Shown: positions 36,339-50,117, counted from the stretch's first letter. The stretch: 64,000 nucleotides of DNA from Clusia tigrina (GCA_920105625.2 OV050033.1:110631700-110695699), one strand, 5' to 3'. The notes: generated by a model from the sequence alone, not told the origin. Translations and numbers: made by a program.

Positions 36339-38487
36339 CTCGAGCCTCTTGTCAATTTAAGCTATCGCACAATGCTACCCTTGAGTCTCAAATCAAACAC
36401 TGATAAAACTTCAAATAGCCCTAACTTCTATACGGTACGTCCTACACCTATCAAAGTTTGCAACATACAAATGCTTGTAACTTTTTACTGGAGCGTCATA
36501 AAACCTTGAAATTTTGTAACAATAAAGTACTCGAGCCTCTTGTCAATTTATGTTATAGCTCAAAGCTGTGCTACCTTGAGTCCTAAATCAAACTCTGATA
36601 AAACTTCAAATGGCCCTAACTTCTATACGGTACGTCCTACACCTACAAAGTTTGCAACATACAAATGCTAGTAACTTTTTACTGGAGCGTCATAAAACCT
36701 TGAAATTTTGTAACAATAAAGTACTCGAGCGTCTTGTCAATTTAAGCTATCGCTCAAAGCTATGCTACCCTTGAGTCCCAAATCAAACACTGATAAAACT
36801 TCAAATGGCCCTAACTTCTATACGGTACGTCCTACACCTATCAAAGTTTGCAACATACAAATGCTTGTAACTTTTTACTGGAGCGTCATAAAACCTTGAA
36901 ATTTTGTAACAATAAAGTACTCGAGCCTCTTGTCAATTAAAGCTCTCGCTTAAAGCTATGCTACCCTTGAGTCCCAAATCAAACACTGATAAAACTTCAA
37001 ATGGCCCTAACTTCTATACGGTACGTCCTACGCCTACCAAAGTTTGCAACATACAAATGCTTGTAACTTTTTACTGGAGCGTCATAAAACCTTGAAATTT
37101 TGTAACAAGAAAGTACTCGAGCCAATTGTCAATTTAAGCTATCGCTCAAAGCTATGCTACCCTTGAGTCCCAAATCAAGCACTGATAAAACTTCAAATGG
37201 CCCTAACTTCTATACGGTACGTCCTACACCTATCAAAGTTTGCAACATACAAATGCCTGTAACTTTTTACTGGAGCGTCATAAAACCTTGAAATTTTGTA
37301 ACAATAAAGTACTCGATCCTCTTGTCAATTTAATTTATCGCTCACAGCTATGCTACCCTTGAGTCCCAAATCAAACACTGATAAAACTTCAAATGGCCCT
37401 AACTTCTATACGGTACGTCATACTCCTATCAAAGTTTGCAACATACAAATGCTTGTAACTTTGTACTGGAGCGTCATAAAACCTTGAAATTTTGTAACAA
37501 TAAAGTACTCGAGCCTCTTGTCAATTTAAGCTATCGCTCAAAGCTATGCTACCCTTGAGTCCCAAATCAAACACTGATGAATCTTCAAAAGGCCCTAACT
37601 TCTATACGGTACGTCCTACACCTATCAAAGTTTGCAACATACAAATGCTTGCAACTTTTTACTGGAGCGTCATAAAACCTTCAAATTTTGTAACAATAAA
37701 GTTCTCGAGCCTCTTGTCATTTTAAGATATCGCTCAAAGCTATGCTACTCTTGAGTCCCAAATCAAACACTGACAAAACTTCAAATGACCCTAACTTCTA
37801 TACGGTGCATCCTATACCTATCAAAGTTTGCAACATACAAATGCTTGTAACTTTTTACTGGAGCGTCACAAAACCTTGAAATTTTGTAACAAAAAAGTAC
37901 TCGAGCCTCTTGTCAATTTAAGCTATCGCTCAAAGCTATGCTACACTTGAGTCCCAAATTAAACACTGATAAATCTTCAACTGGCCCTTACTTCTATACG
38001 GTACGTCCTACACCTATCAAAGTTTGCAACATACAAATGCTTGCAACTTTTTACTGGAGCGTCATAAAACCTTGAAATTTTGTAACAATAAAGTACTCGA
38101 GCCTCTTGTCAATTTAAGATATCCCTCAAAGCTATGCTACCCTTGAGTCCCAAATCAAACACTGATAAATCTTCAAATGGCCCTAACTTCTATACGGTAC
38201 GTCCTACACCTATCAAAGTTTGCAACATACAAATGCTTGTAACTTTTTACTGGAGCGTCATAAAACCTTGAAATTTTGTAACAATAAAGTACTCGAGCCT
38301 CTTTTCAATTTAAGCTATCGCTCAAAGCTATGCTACCCTTGAGTCCCAAATCAAACACTGATAAATCTTCAAATGGCCCTAACTTCTATACGGTACGTCC
38401 TACACCTATCAAAGTTTGCAACATACAAATGCTTGTAACTTTTTACTGGAGCGTCATAAAACCTTCAAATTTTGTAACAATAAAGTA

Positions 38488-38543
38488 CTCGAGCCTTTTT
38501 ACTGGAGCGTCATAGAACCTTGAAATTTTGTAACAATAAAGTT
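38488..38543 (+). repeat. 56-bp truncated monomer (13 of 19), rejoined
   Basis: Same internal junction. This is the only copy not followed by a 191-bp cgcacaatgc monomer: it runs into gttctcgagcctcttgtc and attttaagatatcgc. The switch inside or just after this unit marks a secondary recombination breakpoint. Confidence 0.93.
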
Positions 38544-38850
38544 CTCGAGCCTCTTGTCATTTTAAGATATCGCTCAAAGCTATGCTACTCTTGAGTCCCA
38601 AATCAAACACTGACAAAACTTCAAATGACCCTAACTTCTATACGGTGCATCCTATACCTATCAAAGTTTGCAACATACAAATGCTTGTAACTTTTTACTG
38701 GAGCGTCACAAAACCTTGAAATTTTGTAACAAAAAAGTACTCGAGCCTCTTGTCAATTTAAGCTATCGCTCAAAGCTATGCTACCCTTGAGTCCCAAATC
38801 AAACACTGATAAAACTTCGAATGGCCCAAACTTAAATACGGTACGTCCTA
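38541..38850 (+). repeat. Recombination junction with a patch copied from 37.7 kb
   Basis: From 38541 to about 38770 the sequence matches 37701-37930 (offset 840), including gtcattttaag, gctactcttgag and cgtcacaaaacc. It then reads cttcgaatggcccaaac and ttaaatacgg, a cluster of changes seen in no other monomer here. From about 38850 it joins ctacacctacaaag, in register with 36641 (offset 2,211). Confidence 0.85.
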
Positions 38851-40698
38851 CACCTACAAAGTTTGCAACATACAAATGCTAGTAACTTTTTACTGGAGCG
38901 TCATAAAACCTTGAAATTTTGTAACAATAAAGTACTCGAGCGTCTTGTCAATTTAAGCTATCGCTCAAAGCTATGCTACCCTTGAGTCCCAAATCAAACA
39001 CTGATAAAACTTCAAATGGCCCTAACTTCTATACGGTACGTCCTACACCTATCAAAGTTTGCAACATACAAATGCTTGTAACTTTTTACTGGAGCGTCAT
39101 AAAACCTTGAAATTTTGTAACAATAAAGTACTCGAGCCTCTTGTCAATTAAAGCTCTCGCTTAAAGCTATGCTACCCTTGAGTCCCAAATCAAACACTGA
39201 TAAAACTTCAAATGGCCCTAACTTCTATACGGTACGTCCTACGCCTACCAAAGTTTGCAACATACAAATGCTTGTAACTTTTTACTGGAGCGTCATAAAA
39301 CCTTGAAATTTTGTAACAAGAAAGTACTCGAGCCAATTGTCAATTTAAGCTATCGCTCAAAGCTATGCTACCCTTGAGTCCCAAATCAAGCACTGATAAA
39401 ACTTCAAATGGCCCTAACTTCTATACGGTACGTCCTACACCTATCAAAGTTTGCAACATACAAATGCCTGTAACTTTTTACTGGAGCGTCATAAAACCTT
39501 GAAATTTTGTAACAATAAAGTACTCGATCCTCTTGTCAATTTAATTTATCGCTCACAGCTATGCTACCCTTGAGTACCAAATCAAACACTGATAAAACTT
39601 CAAATGGCCCTAACTTCTATACGGTACGTCATACTCCTATCAAAGTTTGCAACATACAAATGCTTGTAACTTTGTACTGGAGCGTCATAAAACCTTGAAA
39701 TTTTGTAACAATAAAGTACTCGAGCCTCTTGTCAATTTAAGCTATCGCTCAAAGCTATGCTACCCTTGAGTCCCAAATCAAACACTGATGAATCTTCAAA
39801 AGGCCCTAACTTCTATACGGTACGTCCTACACCTATCAAAGTTTGCAACATACAAATGCTTGCAACTTTTTACTGGAGCGTCATAAAACCTTCAAATTTT
39901 GTAACAATAAAGTTCTCGAGCCTCTTGTCATTTTAAGATATCGCTCAAAGCTATGCTACTCTTGAGTCCCAAATCAAACACTGACAAAACTTCAAATGAC
40001 CCTAACTTCTATACGGTGCATCCTATACCTATCAAAGTTTGCAACATACAAATGCTTGTAACTTTTTACTGGAGCGTCACAAAACCTTGAAATTTTGTAA
40101 CAAAAAAGTACTCGAGCCTCTTGTCAATTTAAGCTATCGCTCAAAGCTATGCTACACTTGAGTCCCAAATTAAACACTGATAAATCTTCAACTGGCCCTT
40201 ACTTCTATACGGTACGTCCTACACCTATCAAAGTTTGCAACATACAAATGCTTGCAACTTTTTACTGGAGCGTCATAAAACCTTGAAATTTTGTAACAAT
40301 AAAGTACTCGAGCCTCTTGTCAATTTAAGATATCCCTCAAAGCTATGCTACCCTTGAGTCCCAAATCAAACACTGATAAATCTTCAAATGGCCCTAACTT
40401 CTATACGGTACGTCCTACACCTATCAAAGTTTGCAACATACAAATGCTTGTAACTTTTTACTGGAGCGTCATAAAACCTTGAAATTTTGTAACAATAAAG
40501 TACTCGAGCCTCTTTTCAATTTAAGCTATCGCTCAAAGCTATGCTACCCTTGAGTCCCAAATCAAACACTGATAAATCTTCAAATGGCCCTAACTTCTAT
40601 ACGGTACGTCCTACACCTATCAAAGTTTGCAACATACAAATGCTTGTAACTTTTTACTGGAGCGTCATAAAACCTTCAAATTTTGTAACAATAAAGTA
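38851..40698 (+). repeat. 2,211-bp tandem copy of 36,640-38,487
   Basis: Markers recur at 2,211 bp: acctacaaag 36641/38852, cgatcc 37315/39526, gctacacttgag 37940/40151, and ttttcaattt monomers 38330/40541. One visible difference is gagtcccaaatc near 37358 where this copy has gagtaccaaatc. With 28.9-30.3 kb this is the third occurrence of the module in the window. Confidence 0.88.
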
Positions 40699-40754
40699 CT
40701 CGAGCCTTTTTACTGGAGCGTCATAGAACCTTGAAATTTTGTAACAATAAAGCA
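40699..40754 (+). repeat. 56-bp truncated monomer (14 of 19)
   Basis: Same junction, followed by acaatactaccc. It lies at the left edge of the 8,823-offset duplicate. Confidence 0.95.
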
Positions 40755-43105
40755 CTCGAGCCTCTTGTCAATTTAAGCTATCGCACAATACTACCCTTGA
40801 GTCTCAAATCAAACACTGATAAAACTTCAAATAGCCCTAACTTCTATACGGTACGTCCTACACCTATCAAAGTTTGCAACATACAAATGCTTGTAACTTT
40901 TTACTGGAGCGTCATAGAACCTTGAAATTTTGTAACAATAAAGTACTCGAGCCTCTTGTCAATTTATGTTATAGCTCAAAGCTGTGCTACCTTGAGTCCT
41001 AAATCAAACTCTGATAAAACTTCAAATGGCCCTAACTTCTATACGGTACGTCCTACACCTACAAAGTTTGCAACATACAAATGCTTGTAACTTTTTACTG
41101 GAGCGTCATAAAACCTTGAAATTTTGTAACAATAATGTACTCGAGCCTCTTGTCAATTTAAGCTCTCGCTTAAAGCTATGCTACCCTTGAGTCCCAAATC
41201 AAACACTGATAAAACTTCAAATGGCCCTAACTTCTATACGGTACGTCCTACGCCTACCAAAGTTTGCAACATACAAATGCTTGTAACTTTTTACTGGAGC
41301 GTCATAAAACCTTGAAATTTTGTAACAAGAAAGTACTCGAGCCAATTGTCAATTTAAGCTATCGCTCAAAGCTATGCTACCCTTGAGTCCCAAATCAAGC
41401 ACTGATAAAACTTCAAATGGCCCTAACTTCTATACGGTACGTCCTACACCTATCAAAGTTTGCAACATACAAATGCCTGTAACTTTTTACTGGAGCGTCA
41501 TAAAACCTTGAAATTATGTAACAATAAAGTACTCGATCCTCTTGTCAATTTAATTTATCGCTCACAGCTATGCTACCCTTGAGTACCAAATCAAACACTG
41601 ATAAAACTTCAAATGGCCCTAACTTCTATACGGTACGTCATACTCCTATCAAAGTTTGCAACATACAAATGCTTGTAACTTTTTACTGGAGCGTCATAAA
41701 ACCTTGAAATTTTGTAACAATAAAGTACTCGAGCCTCTTGTCAATTTAAGCTATCGCTCAAATCTATGCTACCCTTGAGTCCCATATCAAACACTGATAG
41801 AACCTCAAATGGCCCTAACTTCTATATGGTACGTCCTACACCTATCAAAGTTTGCAATATACAAATGCTGGCAACTTTTTACTGAAGCGTCATAAAACCT
41901 TGAAATTTTGTTACAATAAAGTACTCGAGCCTCTTGTCAATTTAAGCTATCGCTCAAAGCTATGCTACCCTTGAGTCCCAAATCAAACACTGATAAATCT
42001 TCAAATGGCCCTAACTTCTATACGGTACGTCCTACACCTATCAAAGTTTGCAACATACAAATGCTTGGAACTTTTTACTGGGAGCGTCATAAAACCTTGA
42101 AATTTTGTAACAATAAAGTACTCGAGCCTCTTGTGAATTTAAGCTATCGCTCAAAGCTATGCTACCCTTGAGTCCCATATCAAACACTGATAAAACTTCA
42201 AATGCCCCTAACTTCTATACGGTACGGCCTACACCTATCAAATTTTCTAACATACAAATGCTTGTAACTGTTTACTGGAGCGTCATAAAATCTTGGAATT
42301 TTGTAACAATAAAGTACTCGAGCCTCTTGTCAATTTATGTTATAGCTGAAAGCTGTGCTAACTTGAGTCCTAAATCAAACACTGATAAAACTTCAAATGG
42401 CTCTAACTTCTATACGGTACGTCCTACACCTATCAAAGTTTGCAACATACAAATGCTAGTAACTTTGTACTGGAGCGTCATAAAACCTTGAAATTTTGTA
42501 ACAATAAAGTACTCGAGCGTCTTGTCAATTTAAGCTATCGCTCAAAGCTATGCTACCCTTGAGTCCCAAATCAAACACTGATAAAACTTCAAATGGCCCT
42601 AACTTCTATACGGTACGTCCTACACCTATCAAAGTTTGCAACATACAAATGCTTGTAACTTTTTACTGGAGCGTCATAAAACCTTGAAATTTTGTAACAA
42701 TAAAGTACTCGAGCCTCTTGTCAATTTAAGCTCTCGCTTAAAGCTATGCTACCCTTGAGTCCCAAATCAAACACTGATAAAACTTCAAATGGCGCTAGCT
42801 TCTATACGGTACGTCCTACGCCTACCAAAGTTTGCAACATACAAATGCTTGTAACTTCTTACTGGAGCGTCATAAAACCTTGAAATTTTGTAACAATGAA
42901 GTACTCGAGCCAATTGTCAATTTAAGCTATCGCTCAAAGCTATGCTACCCTTGAGTCCCAAATCAAGCACTGATAAAACTTCAAATGGCCCTAACTTCTA
43001 TACGGTACGTCCTACACCAATCAAAGTTTGCAACATACAAATGATTGTAACTTTTTACTGGAGCGTCATAAAACATTGAAATTTTGTAACAATAAAGTAC
43101 TCGAG
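40699..43105 (+). repeat. Segmental duplicate of 31,876-34,282
   Basis: Constant offset of 8,823 bp: 31908/40731, 33139/41962, 33336/42159 and cgatcc 32712/41535. Differences include tatacggtacg near 41238 (tatacagtacg in the 1,617-bp copies), gaaattatgta near 41512, and acaatgaag near 42894 (acaagaaag). It ends where cctcttgtcaattt replaces cctcctgtatattt. Confidence 0.87.
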
Positions 43106-44756
43106 CCTCTTGTCAATTTAAGCTATCGCACAAAGCTATGCTACCCTTGAGTCCCAAATCAAACACTGCTAAAACTTCAAATGGCCGTAACTTCTATACG
43201 GTACGTCCTACGCCTATCAAAGTTTGCAACATACAAATGCTTGTAACTTTTTACTGGAGCGTCATAAAACCTTGTAATTTTGTAACAATAAAGTACTCGA
43301 GCCTCTTGTCAATTTAAGCTATCGCTCAAAGCTATGCTACCCTTGAGTCCCAAATAAAACACTGATAAAACTTCAAATGGCCCTAGCTTCTATACGGTAC
43401 GTCCTACACCTATCCAAGTTTGCAACATACAAATTCTAGTAACTTTTTACTGGAGCGTCATAAAACCTTGAAATTTTGTAACAATAAAGAACTCGAGCGT
43501 CTTGTCAATTTAAGCTATCGCTCAAAGCTATGCTACCCTTGAGTCCCAAATCAAACACTGATAAAACTTCAAATGGCCCTAACTTCTATACGGTACGTCC
43601 TACACCTATCAAAGTTTGCAACATACAAATGATTGTAACTTTTTACTGGAGCGTCATAAAACCTTGAAATTTTGTAACAATAAAGTACTCGAGCCTTTTT
43701 ACTGGAGCGTCATAAAACCTTGAAATTTTGTAACAATAAAGTAATCGAGCCTCTTGTCAATTTAAGCTATCGCACAATGCTACCCTTGAGTCTCAAATCA
43801 AACACTGATAAAACTTCAAATAGCCCTAACTTCTATACGGTACGTCCTACACCTATCAAAGTTTGCAACATACAAATGCTTGTAACTTTTTACTGGAGCG
43901 TCATAAAACCTTGAAATTTTGTAACAATAAAGTACTCGAGCCTCTTGTCAATTTAAGCTCTCGCTTAAAGCTATGCTACCCTTGAGTCCCAAATCAAACA
44001 CTGATAAAACTTCAAATGGCCCTAACTTCTATACGGTACGTCCTACGCCTACCAAAGTTTGCAACATACAAATGCTTGTAACTTTTTACTGGAGCGTCAT
44101 AAAACCTTGAAATTTTGTAACAAGAAAGTACTCGAGCCAATTGTCAATTTAAGCTATCGCTCAAAGCTATGCTACCCTTGAGTCCCAAATCAAGCACTGA
44201 TAAAACTTCAAATGGCCCTAACTTCTATACGGTACGTCCTACACCTATCAAAGTTTGCAACATACAAATGCCTGTAACTTTTTACTGGAGCGTCATAAAA
44301 CCTTGAAATTTTGTAACAATAAAGTACTCGATCCTCTTGTCAATTTAATTTATCGCTCACAGCTATGCTACCCTTGAGTACCAAATCAAACACTGATAAA
44401 ACTTCAAATGGCCCTAACTTCTATACGGTACGTCATACTCCTATCAAAGTTTGCAACATACAAATGCTTGTAACTTTGTACTGGAGCGTCATAAAACCTT
44501 GAAATTTTGTAACAATAAAGTACTCGAGCCTCTTGTCAATTTAAGCTATCGCTCAAATCTATGCTACCCTTGAGTCCCATATCAAACACTGATAGAACCT
44601 CAAATGGCCCTAACTTCTATATGGTACGTCCTACACCTATCAAAGTTTGCAATATACAAATGCTGGCAACTTTTTACTGAAGCGTCATAAAACCTTGAAA
44701 TTTTGTTACAATAAAGTACTCGAGCCTCTTGTCAATTTAAGCTATCGCTCAAAGCT
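41962..44756 (+). repeat. Anchored HOR, copy of 2,795 bp
   Basis: The anchor is the actgataaatc monomer with gcttggaac and actgggagcg. The period matches 14 monomers + 56 - 5 = 2,795. The order includes the 195-bp type, gcgtcttg, hairpin, ccaattgtc, caccaatc, ggccgtaac, aaataaaacac, truncated + 191-bp, hairpin, ccaattgtc, cgatcctc, gtcatactcc, gatagaacctc. Its first 1.1 kb belong to the 8,823-offset duplicate described separately. Confidence 0.88.
43688..43743 (+). repeat. 56-bp truncated monomer (15 of 19)
   Basis: Same junction. The following XhoI motif is altered to gtaatcgag. It is followed by the 191-bp monomer. Confidence 0.94.
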
Positions 44757-47550
44757 ATGCTACCCTTGAGTCCCAAATCAAACACTGATAAATCTTCAAA
44801 TGGCCCTAACTTCTATACGGTACGTCCTACACCTATCAAAGTTTGCAACATACAAATGCTTGGACCTTTTTAGTGGGAGCGTCATAAAACCTTGAAATTT
44901 TGTAACAATAAAGTACTCGAGCCTCTTGTGAATTTAAGCTATCGCTCAAAGCTATGCTACCCTTGAGTCCCATATCAAACACTGATAAAACTTCAAATGC
45001 CCCTAACTTCTATACGGTACGGCCTCCACCTATCAAAGTTTGCAACATACAAATGCTTGTAACTGTTTACTGGAGCGTCATAAAATCTTGGAATTTTGTA
45101 ACAATAAAGTACTCGAGCCTCTTGTCAATTTATGTTATAGCTGAAAGCTGTGCTAACTTGAGTCCTAAATCAAACACTGATAAAACTTCAAATGGCCCTA
45201 ACTTCTATACGGTACGTCCTACACCTATCAAAGTTTGCAACATACAAATGCTAGTAACTTTGAACTGGAGCGTCATAAAACCTTGAAATTTTGTAACAAT
45301 AAAGTACTCGAGCCTCTTGTCAATTTAAGCTCTCGCTTAAAGCTATGCTACCCTTGAGTCCCAAATCAAACACTGATAAAACTTCAAATGGCGCTAGCTT
45401 CTATACGGTACGTCCTACACCAATCAAAGTTTGCAACATACAAATGATTGTAACTTTTTACTGGAGCGTCATAAAACATTGAAATTTTGTAACAATAAAG
45501 TACTCGAGCCTCTTGTCAATTTAAGCTATCGCACAAAGCTATGCTACCCTTGAGTCCCAAATCAAACATTGATAAAACTTCAAATGGCCGTAACTTCTAT
45601 ACGGTACGTCCTACGCCTATCAAAGTTTGCAACATACAAATGCTTGTAACTTTTTACTGGAGCGTCATAAAACCTTGTAATTTTGTAACAATAAAGTACT
45701 CGAGCCTCTTGTCAATTTAAGCTATCGCTCAAAGCTATGCTACCCTTGAGTCCCAAATAAAACACTGATAAAACTTCAAATGGCCCTAGCTTCTATACGG
45801 TATGTCCTACGCCTATCAAAGTATGCAACATACAAATGCTTGTAACTTTTTACTGGAGCGTCATAAAACCTTGAAATTTTGTAACAATAAAGTACTCGAG
45901 CCTCTTGTCAATTTAAGCTCTCGCTTAAAGCTATGCTACCCTTGAGTCCCAAATCAAACACTGATAAAACTTCAAATGCCCCTAACTTCTATACGGTACG
46001 GCCTACACCTATCAAAGTTTGCAACATACAAATGCTTGTAACTGTTTACTGGAGCGTCATAAAACCTTGGAATTTTGTAACAATAAAGTACTCGAGCCTC
46101 TTGTCAATTTATGTTATAGCTCAAAGCTGTGCTGCCTTGAGTCCTAAATCAAACACTGATAAAACTTTAAATGGCCCTAACTTCTATACGGTACGTCCTA
46201 CACCTATCAAAGTTTGCAACATACAAATTCTAGTAACTTTTTACTGGAGCGTCATAAAACCTTGAAATTTTGTAACAATAAAGTACTCGAGCGTCTTGTC
46301 AATTTAAGCTATCGCTCAAAGCTATGCTACCCTTGAGTCCCAAATCAAACACTGATAAAACTTCAAATGGCCCTAACTTCTATACGGTACGTCCTACACC
46401 TATCAAAGTTTGCAACATACAAATGCTTGTAACTTTTTACTGGAGCGTCATAAAACCTTGAAATTTTGTAACAATAAAGTACTCGAGCCTTTTTACTGGA
46501 GCGTCATAAAACCTTGAAATTTTATAACAATAAAGTACTCGAGCCTCTTGTCAATTTAAGCTATCGCACAATGCTACCCTTGAGTCTCAAATCAAACACT
46601 GATATAACTTCAAATAGCCCTAACTTCTATACGGTACGTCCTACACCTATCAAAGTTTGCAACATACAAATGCTTGTAACTTTTTACTGGAGCGTCATAA
46701 AACCTTGAAATTTTGTAACAATAAAGTACTCGAGCCTCTTGTCAATTTAAGCTCTCGCTTAAAGCTATGCTACCCTTGAGTCCCAAATCAAACACTGATA
46801 AAACTTCAAATGGCCCTAACTTCTATACGGTACGTCCTACGCCTACCAAAGTTTGCAACATACAAATGCTTGTAACTTTTTACTGGAGCGTCATAAAACC
46901 TTGAAATTTTGTAACACGAAAGTACTCGAGCCAATTGTCAATTTAAGCTATCGCTCAAAGCTATGCTACCCTTGAGTCCCAAATCAAGCACTGATAAAAC
47001 TTAAAAGGGCCCTAACTTCTATACGGTACGTCCTACACCTATCAAAGTTTGCAACATACAAATGCCTGTAACTTTTTACTGGAGCGTCATAAAACCTTGA
47101 AATTTTGTAACAATAAAGTACTCGATCCTCTTGTCAATTTAATTTATCGCTCACAGCTATGCTACCCTTGAGTACCAAATCAAACACGGATAAAACTTCA
47201 AATGGCCCTAACTTCTATACGGTACGTCATACTCCTATCAAAGTTTGCAACATACAAATGCTTGTAACTTTGTACTGGAGCGTCATAAAACCTTGAAATT
47301 TTGTAACAATAAAGTACTCGAGCCTCTTGTCAATTTAAGCTCTCGCTTAAAGCTATGCTACCCTTGAGTCCCATATCAAACACTGATAGAACCTCAAATG
47401 GCCCTAACTTCTATATGGTACGTCCTACACCTATCAAAGTTTGCAATATACAAATGCTGGCAACTTTTTACTGAAGCGTCATAAAACCTTGAAATTTTGT
47501 TACAATAAAGTACTCGAGCCTCTTGTCAATTTAAGCTATCGCTCAAAGCT
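44757..47550 (+). repeat. Anchored HOR, copy of 2,794 bp
   Basis: Second copy of the long form. The anchor monomer reads ggacctttttagtgggagcg, which puts a stop in the frame open in its sister copies. The internal order is similar to the preceding copy but not identical: the gcgtcttg monomer next to the 195-bp type is missing and a gcccctaac/195-bp/gcgtcttg trio appears near 45.97-46.3 kb. The near-equal length is therefore a sum of different monomer gains and losses. Confidence 0.82.
46482..46537 (+). repeat. 56-bp truncated monomer (16 of 19)
   Basis: Same junction, with ttttataacaataaag. The same private change is at 50842. It is followed by the 191-bp monomer. Confidence 0.95.
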
Positions 47551-49508
47551 ATGCTACCCTTGAGTCCCAAATCAAACACTGATAAATCTTCAAATGGCCC
47601 TAACTTCTATACGGTACGTCCTACACCTATCAAAGTTTGCAACATACAAATGCTTGGAACTTTTTACTGGGAGCGTCATAAAACCTTGAAATTTTTTTAC
47701 AATAAAGTACTCGAGCCTCTTGTGAATTTAAGCTATCGCTCAAAGCTATGCTACCCTTGAGTCCCATATCAAACACTGATAAAACTTCAAATGCCCCTAA
47801 CTTCTATACGGTACGGCCTACACCTATCAAAGTTTGCAACATACAAATGCTTGTAACTGTTTACTGGAGCGTCATAAAATCTTGGAATTTTGTAACAATA
47901 AAGTACTCGAGCCTCTTGTCAATTTATGTTATAGCTCAAAGCTGTGCTAACTTGAGTCCTAAATCAAACACTGATAAAACTTCAAATGGCCCTAACTTCT
48001 ATACGGTACGTCCTACACCTATCAAAGTTTGCAACATACAAATGCTTGTAACTTTTTACTGGAGCGTCATAAAACCTTGAAATTTTGTAACAATAAAGTA
48101 CTCGAGCCTCTTGTCAATTTAAGCTCTCGCTTAAAGCTATGCTACCCTTGAGTCCCAAATCAAACACTGATAAAACTTCAAATGGCGCTAGCTTCTATAC
48201 GGTACGTCCTACGCCTACCAAAGTTTGCAACATACAAATGCTTGTAACTTCTTACTGGAGCGTCATAAAACCTTGAAATTTTGTAACAATAAAGTACTCG
48301 AGCCAATTGTCAATTTAAGCTATCGCTCAAAGCCATGCTACCCTTGAGTCCCAAATCAAGCACTGATAAAACTTCAAATGGCCCTAACTTCTATACGGTA
48401 CGTCCTACACCAATCAAAGTTTGCAACATACAAATGATTGTAACTTTTACTGGAGCGTCATAAAACATTGAAATTTTGTAACAATAAAGTACTCGAGCCT
48501 CTTGTCAATTTAAGCTATCGCACAAAGCTATGCTACCCTTGAGTCCCAAATCAAACACTGATAAAACTTCAAATGGCCGTAACTTCTATACGGTACGTCC
48601 TACGCCTATCAAAGTTTGCAATATACAAATGCTTGTAACTTTTTACTGGAGCGTCATAAAACCTTGTAATTTTGTAACAATAAAGTACTCGAGCCTCTTG
48701 TCAATTTAAGCTATCGCTCAAAGCTATGCTACCCTTGAGTCCCAAATAAAACACTGATAAAACTTCAAATGGCCCTAGCTTCTATACGGTATGTCCTACG
48801 CCTATCAAAGTATGCAACATACAAATGCTTGTAACTTTTTACTGGAGCGTCATAAAACCTTGAAATTTTGTAACAATAAAGTACTCGAGCCTCTTGTCAA
48901 TTTAAGCTCTCGCTCAAAGCTATGCTACCCTTGAGTCCCAAATCAAACACTGATAAAACTTCAAATGCCCCTAACTTCTATACGGTACGGCCTACACCTA
49001 TCAAAGTTTGCAACATACAAATGCTTGTAACTGTTTTCTGGAGCGTCATAAAACCTTGGAATTTTGTAACAATAAAGTACTCGAGCCTCTTGTCAATTTA
49101 TGTTATAGCTCAAAGCTGTGCTACCTTGAGTCCTAAATCAAACACTGATAAAACTTCAAATGGCCCTAACTTCTATACGGTACGTCCTACACCTATCAAA
49201 GTTTGCAACATACAAATTCTAGTAACTTTTTACTGGAGCGTCATAAAACCTTGAAATTTTGTAACAATAAAGTACTCGAGCCTCTTGTCAATTTAAGCTA
49301 TCGCTCAAATCTATGCTACCCTTGAGTCCCATATCAAACACTGATAGAACCTCAAATGGCCCTAACTTCTATATGGTACGTCCTACACCTATCAAAGTTT
49401 GCAATATACAAATGCTGGCAACTTTTTACTGAAGCGTCATAAAACCTTGAAATTTTGTTACAATAAAGTACTCGAGCCTCTTGTCAATTTAAGCTATCGC
49501 TCAAAGCT
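47551..49508 (+). repeat. Anchored HOR, copy of 1,958 bp
   Basis: The anchor carries gaaatttttttacaataaag, a change shared by all later copies. Relative to the 2,154-bp copies it lacks one monomer between the 195-bp type and the hairpin type (the gcgtcttg monomer). The difference is 2,154 - 1,958 = 196 bp, exactly one repeat. No truncated monomer is present. Confidence 0.9.
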
Positions 49509-50117
49509 ATGCTACCCTTGAGTCCCAAATCAAACACTGATAAATCTTCAAATGGCCCTAACTTCTATACGGTACGTCCTACACCTATCAAAGTTTGCAA
49601 CATACAAATGCTTGGAACTTTTTACTGGGAGCGTCATAAAACCTTGAAATTTTTTTACAATAAAGTACTCGAGCCTCTTGTGAATTTAAGCTATCGCTCA
49701 AAGCTATGCTACCCTTGAGTCCCATATCAAACACTGATAAAACTTCAAATGCCCCTAACTTCTATACGGTACGGCCTACACCTATCAAAGTTTGCAACAT
49801 ACAAATGCTTGTAACTGTTTACTGGAGCGTCATAAAATCTTGGAATTTTGTAACAATAAAGTACTCGAGCCTCTTGTCAATTTATGTTATAGCTCAAAGC
49901 TGTGCTAACTTGAGTCCTAAATCAAACACTGATAAAACTTCAAATGGCCCTAACTTCTATACGGTACGTCCTACACCTATCAAAGTTTGCAACATACAAA
50001 TGCTAATAACTTTTTACTGGAGCGTCATAAAACCTTGAAATTTTGTAACAATAAAGTACTCGAGCGTCTTGTCAATTTAAGCTATCGCTCAAAGCTATGC
50101 TACCCTTGAGTCCCAAA

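Larger units (their letters stand above)
34281..38540 (+). repeat. 4.26-kb segmental duplicate of 26,052-30,311
   Basis: Markers recur at a constant offset of 8,229 bp: truncated monomers 26471/34700 and 28086/36315 (internal reference base), gcccctaac blocks 27310/35539, cgatcc 29086/37315, and gctacacttgag 29711/37940. The block contains two 1,615-bp HOR copies (34283 and 35898 both begin cctcctgtatatt). The left edge is at about 34232-34290. The right edge is near 38540, where aataaagttctcg replaces aataaagcactcg. Confidence 0.88.
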
